This document shows, piece by piece, positions 59,489-64,000 of a stretch of 64,000 nucleotides of DNA. This stretch comes from Ampelocalamus luodianensis (Eukaryota > Streptophyta > Magnoliopsida > Poales > Poaceae), in assembly GCA_036346255.1 (NCBI GenBank), contig CM070628.1, forward strand, positions 23,327,840-23,391,839, in the 5' to 3' direction. Both the position numbers and the translations under genes were made by a program. The notes beneath the pieces are model-generated. The model made no database searches. It was given only the letters and a program-made list of their open reading frames with translations, and had not been told where the DNA came from. Positions within the stretch are counted from its first letter, which is position 1; every line of letters starts with the position of its first letter.

Positions 59489-62400
59489 CGTGAGGACCCC
59501 TGCTATTGGAAATGTTACTAATTAAATTCATATCAGAGCACAATTGTTAATGAAGGAACAAGATCGCCCCTTTATTAAAAACCATGCTAAAGATATAAAT
59601 TTAACAAGTGATGATCCAAAGAAATGATTCCTGATATATATGATTCACAATGGTTCCTGTGATCAACGATCATTGCATATATCCTCCATCAACATTGCAT
59701 CAAACACATACAAGTCATACATTGATATAATTAAACATAAGTTTACATCATTCTCATTAGCACTATAATATTAAGTGACTTGGTCACTTTAACAAAGATA
59801 CAATGAAGCAAAATAAACGGAAAATGTCCACCAATGGCCTCATCCACCCCGCAGCAATTGCGTGGAGGCAAGAAGTAGCGCCACTGTTAGCGCCCCCGAT
59901 CGGCGCTAACGGGTATTTCATAAAGAAAACCATCCTCACCGCAACAATAGGTGGTAGCACCTGAGTACAAAAGGTACTCAGCAAGTCTTACACAAACTAA
60001 TCAAAGAAAGTGGTTATTAGAACCTATTCAAAGGAGTAGAGTTGTTACATGCATAAGGTTACAAAAGGAAGGTATAAAGGTTCAAATTTGCATAAAGCGA
60101 TACATCTTAACCTACAAAGGCTAACTTTGATAAAGCAATTTAATAAATCAAAAATAAAGTAAAACAGTAAGTAAATACATAAAATGTAAACAGAGAAAGC
60201 ATGATTCTCATGCCAACCTAAAATAAATCAAACCGATTTTTGAAAAATCAAAACTTCTATACAGTGATATCAATTCAAGTTATCGCCCATGACCGTGGAC
60301 ACGCTTATTCGAACAGCTTTATACCCGCAGGTGTACATCTTTACCCACATGACTTAGCTAGCCTGTCTCTGGATGCCTCCAATGATGACACACTTCCTTT
60401 GGTATGCCGACTGGGAAGCTAAGATTTGGTATTTTTCAACAAGCCAACACTATTGAGTTGGACCCCATGTGTGCACCGATCCCACTAGTGTAGGCTATAC
60501 CACCTACTAACCACGGGCACACATGTTGTGTCAAGAATGCCGATCCAAACAATTTAAAGCGAATTGGGCTCCCACCCATAGTAGAATGCTATCGGCACTA
60601 TTAAGGTATCGTGATATGCACGAGGCACATATACGCCTCACCCTCCTAAGAACATCCGACATCGACATACAAAGCTCACATGGCATAAAACGCAGCCTCG
60701 CACTCAAAGCATCTATGCCATACAAGGCCAATACACATATCCTTACTCCCTGTTTCCAACTCAATAGTCTCAACATTTTACTTAACCAAACAAATACCAT
60801 ACACCGCATGTGGAAGTACGTGGGGACTTGAATTGAATAATCGAGTTCGGTCCTTAATTAACCCTGACAAGTCCACCACAAAACCCAATCTCGCACAAAA
60901 GCACCATCACTAGCTTCCTCTTGTCCAAATCAATTTGAATTTAAAATACAAGGCTGATTTAAAGAGACTGACAAAGAGTTTAAAATGACAATAGTTCAGC
61001 AGATTCCTATGTTTGACAAGATATGCTTGTCAAACTCTAAAATCTCTAGACTCGCATATCTAAGCCAAATCAAAATAGACCATATAGTATACAAGATTAC
61101 ACTAGAGTTGAGTGTATGGTCATAATTAAGGTAATCCTCCATGTCGTTATAGCTAGCTATTACAAGTCACATTTTGTATTTTCGACAAATAGCATGCACA
61201 GATATCACTGGATTTGTAAAGCTATTGTACAAAAACTGGTTCAACATGGTGCAAAGAAGATGCTTGCCTTGATAGAATAGACTTCTATGTGCTCAAAGTT
61301 GTTCGTATATTCAAAAGCCTCAAGAGAACCAGATTCTAAAAGGAGCAATAAGATCCAATAAATATTAAACCGACAATAAGTCCAAATGGCGTAAATATGC
61401 ATGATCAACTGGAAATGCATGATTACAGTATGCTTAAGCCATAACTACCCATAATAGTGATAATAACCCATAATATAGCTTATCGCTTTCAAAAGACGTA
61501 AACTAGAGTTTATTGCAAAGTTCCGCCGCTTTGAAAAGAGTCAAAACAGACAGATTGCAACTTTTGGAAAAGAGTATAGATCATGCAAAAGTTCATAAAT
61601 GAATCTTAGCATGATCTTTTAGGTAATTAATATCCCAAACCAATCTTAGTCTAACCCTAACTAGTTAGATTACAAAAGCTAAAGCAACACTATTTTGCCT
61701 CGGCTGAGCCGACAAGAGAACAGAGACATATTTCAGCTAGAGTCAAAATAGATGATGACAAGAATTGAAAGATCAATTTGTCATGTCGCTAGGGTTTAGT
61801 CAAAACCTAAATAAGATGATAAGTTGACAGAAGAACCCTAGGTCCGAAAATGACACAAAAGACCAAAAGCTAGAATAATAGCTTTTTCTATTTAGCAAGA
61901 TCAAGCCATCGATGCTTAAAAGAATGATTCAAAGACTTTCTAAGGTTCTTAAGATGCTCAAGATATCAAACTAGGGTTTTTGGCTTACCAAGATAGGAAA
62001 GATACCAAAACTCAAAACCGATGATGATGGACAGAGAAACAAACTCGATTTGACCTACAAAAGATAACCAATCTTTATTGTAAGTAAAGCTGCTTAAGGT
62101 AGATAAGCAAAGGATAGAAGCAAGAAACTCCACCGACAACAATGGAGGAAAGTGAGCTCAGTGGTCAACAATGGTCATAGCTCCAAAAGCTAGGGTTTAT
62201 ATATAAGGAGTTGAGCTACAGGATAATTGGGAAAATCTAGAGCTTGATGAGGTGTCCATTTAGGCTAATTATCCCAAAAATTAGTTGCAAAACTTTGGGA
62301 TAAATCCTCTCCTCCGCTTACAGAGATCTCGCATACGAGAGAGAGATGGAAGAAGATAAGAGCCAACTGACGTGTGGGTCCCATTGTCATTCTCAGCCGC

Positions 62401-63785
62401 GCGCGCTTCACAAAAGCTCAAACGAATGTCAGGCGTCCGATTGGAAATGGGCGGCTGTGATAAATAGAGAGATTAAATGATTTGAATCGGTATCATTTAA
62501 TATGGACCGCACGATCTAGATCGACCGATCGAGATCTAAATGGAACTCAAGGCCCGGGCTCCGCTTGAAAGAGAGACGCGGATTTAAATCCAACGATCAA
62601 TTAAAAGATATACACGCCACCCCTTTTAGATGCGATGGCACAACACCGTTGGATTTGATTTCTACGTTAGATGAAAAGTTGAACCGATGGTCCGATTGCA
62701 TACACTCATATGGACCATACGATTAAAACCAACGATCCACCGATTTTGGGCTTTAAAGGCCCACGGTCAAAAGAAGCGCCGAGGATTGAAATCCAAAGGC
62801 CCGCATAAACGCCGCTCGATTTCAAATTGAAATGCGATACCGTTAGATCAAGGATGGACGGCCACGACAGCGGGATCCGAGTCGTCCGAATGCATACACT
62901 AACTGGGCCACACGGCGAAGATCCAACGGTCCGCAGGAGCGGGCTTTAATAACACGCGAGAAAGGAAAAGCCGAGGATTTGAATCTAACGGCCGAGATAA
63001 AGCGCTTTAGGTTTAAAACGAAAAGGGCGCTACGCTGGATTGGAAACGGACGGTGGAGATTGAACATGGATCCGGAGTTGTCCGGCTGCACACACTAACC
63101 TCGCCGTTAGATCAATACCCAACGGTGGAGATTAAAGTATACACGGACGCTCGCGATATCGTGAGCTCGCCTGCTCGATTGAAGATCGACGGCTCGCATC
63201 ACGCTGCGGATGTCGGGCTCGCGTTGGGACGGACCGAGCCGCACTAAGTCGCGATCTGGTTGGACCCAAACACGTGAGACCGAGTCGCTACAAAGGCAAG
63301 GGTTGGGTTTAGACCGCTTAGTTGACCAAACCTTATTCAAATTGTAAAAGGTTTGACTGGCTTTTAAAAATAGCAAATAAATTTATAAATTCATGAAATT
63401 TTTACTATAAGCTATCGATGATATATTTCCCAGATAAATTTTATAAACCACATTTTCACTTTGTAAAATACATAAATATTTATTTCAAGCCGAAAATATT
63501 TATTTAAAGACAATAAATTTTTCTTTAAGCCCAAATAATTTCTAAAAATGCAACCAAAATAGTTTTAGTCAAGATAATTTACCTAGGCTTTAATAAAAAT
63601 ACTTCCCATATAATACAAGTTTTATCTTGTATCCCTTTAAGACTTTGAATGGTTCTTTAGGTTTTGACTACAAAGGAAGGTTTTAACTTGTAACATGGTG
63701 TAAACATGAACAAGAATGCCATGAACAGATCTCATTACTGCTCATAAAGCATTTTATTATCATTATAAACTTGGGGCTGTTACAC
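59489..63785 (-). mobile_element. 5' LTR of the Tekay/Del-like element (right copy on the plus strand)
   Basis: On the minus strand it starts at 63785 with TGTAACAGCCCC. It is colinear with the left LTR along its whole length and both happen to span the same number of bases. Differences are mostly 1-3 base indels at CTG/CAG/CCG triplets (for example around 60360-60380 against 50157-50180, and 63180-63250 against 52975-53045). It provides the promoter for the element in the minus direction. Confidence 0.93.
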
Positions 63786-64000
63786 ACCCATACCGCAAGA
63801 TGAAGAAACAATTTTAGAGGGGCTTTTAGAGGAAAGAGGTCTATGATATAGTTAAGGATATCGATGTTGTGCTTAGGAAGGGACGTAAATTAAAACCCGC
63901 CGAAGAACATCCGAAGAAGCGATCAATTTTTGGGACTTACCTTATTGGGAGCACTTAGAAGTTCACATCGATCGACATCATGCACGAGAGAGAATGTATG
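63786..64000 (+). pseudogene. outer CACTA TNP2 transposase, continuation after the gypsy insertion
   Basis: Starting with the second copy of the CACCC duplication, the sequence matches about 39251-39500 of the inner TNP2 gene ('cataccg.aagatgaagaaacaatt', 'gaagggacgt', 'cttattgggagcacttagaagtt'). It runs to the window edge, so the rest of the gene and the outer element's right terminus lie outside. About 35 bases are missing near 63815 relative to the inner copy. Confidence 0.85.

Larger units (their letters stand above)
49290..63785 (-). mobile_element. complete Tekay/Del-like Ty3-gypsy retrotransposon (14.5 kb), minus orientation
   Basis: Two long direct LTRs (49290-53586 and 59489-63785) flank an internal region of about 5.9 kb with gag and pol on the minus strand in the order gag, protease, reverse transcriptase, RNase H, integrase. 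The insertion has a 5-bp target duplication CACCC (49285-49289 and 63786-63790), and its host sequence, a TNP2 gene, is known from the uninterrupted copy at about 39250. The very long LTRs, and the polyprotein end and PPT style ('gggacgagatttt...aagggtagg' on the minus strand), suggest the Tekay/Del/Retrosat-2 chromovirus lineage. Substitutions between the LTRs are few and most differences are small indels, so the insertion is recent. Confidence 0.93.
36179..64000 (+). mobile_element. outer CACTA (En/Spm) transposon, runs off the right edge
   Basis: The left terminus CACTACTACAAAACAACC begins at 36179 after candidate target bases GCG (36176-36178). It is followed by a subterminal repeat array, a TATA box and a small gene, then a second repeat array, a TATA box and a TNP2-type transposase gene. 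It is interrupted by an inner CACTA (37010-46484) and by a gypsy element (49290-63785), and its transposase sequence resumes at 63791 and continues past the window, so the right end is not seen. Without the insertions only about 3.9 kb of it is visible. Confidence 0.88.

Overview
The window is nuclear DNA of a grass. The evidence is the very GC-rich third codon positions of an intronless receptor-kinase gene, typical grass repeats (Angela/BARE-type copia LTRs, Tekay/Del-type gypsy LTRs, CACTA elements with subterminal repeats, PIF/Harbinger, Stowaway- and hAT-type MITEs), and the lack of any bacterial-style gene packing. Two host genes are visible. One is an intact L-type lectin receptor-like kinase of the LecRK-S.7 type (31232-33328, +). 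The other is the 3' part of a PGG-domain membrane protein gene (34685-35408, -). Almost everything else is transposon-derived.

Layout. From 1 to 16383 there is a pile of gypsy LTRs and LTR fragments in both orientations, with a copia LTR plus leader (10851-12020) and a copia solo LTR carrying a perfect 5-bp target-site duplication (14328-15631). From 16384 to 25580 a low-copy segment occurs twice in direct orientation. Between the copies sits a complete 5.8-kb PIF/Harbinger element (17639-23403, TSD TTA) with decayed transposase and Myb/SANT-like genes and a 4 x 183-bp tandem array. The second copy also carries a Stowaway-like MITE and a LINE-derived insertion. From 25581 to 31231 there is a 2.3-kb solo gypsy LTR (26481-28780), a 695-bp hAT MITE (29996-30690) and the upstream region of the kinase gene. 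From 31232 to 36178 are the two host genes with short tandem duplications around them.

From 36179 to the end is one nested stack. An outer CACTA element starts at 36179 and runs off the window. A complete second CACTA (37010-46484, TSD AAA) is inserted in its first gene, and a 14.5-kb Tekay/Del-like gypsy element (49290-63785, minus strand, TSD CACCC) is inserted in its TNP2 transposase gene. The outer transposase gene resumes at 63791. The inner CACTA encodes a TNP2 transposase and a second protein with a Ptta/En-Spm (Transposase_24) region and a C48/Ulp1-like protease region. In both CACTA elements the hairpin-forming subterminal repeats also occur as an internal array between the two genes, each time next to a TATA-like box.

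Caution on sequence quality. From about 36.3 kb to the end, many 1-3 base losses or rearrangements fall on CAG/CTG/CCG triplets. They are seen when the two gypsy LTRs, the two CACTA copies and the repeat units are compared. This looks like uncorrected long-read base-calling error in methylated repeats, so broken frames in that part should not be read as true decay without checking.
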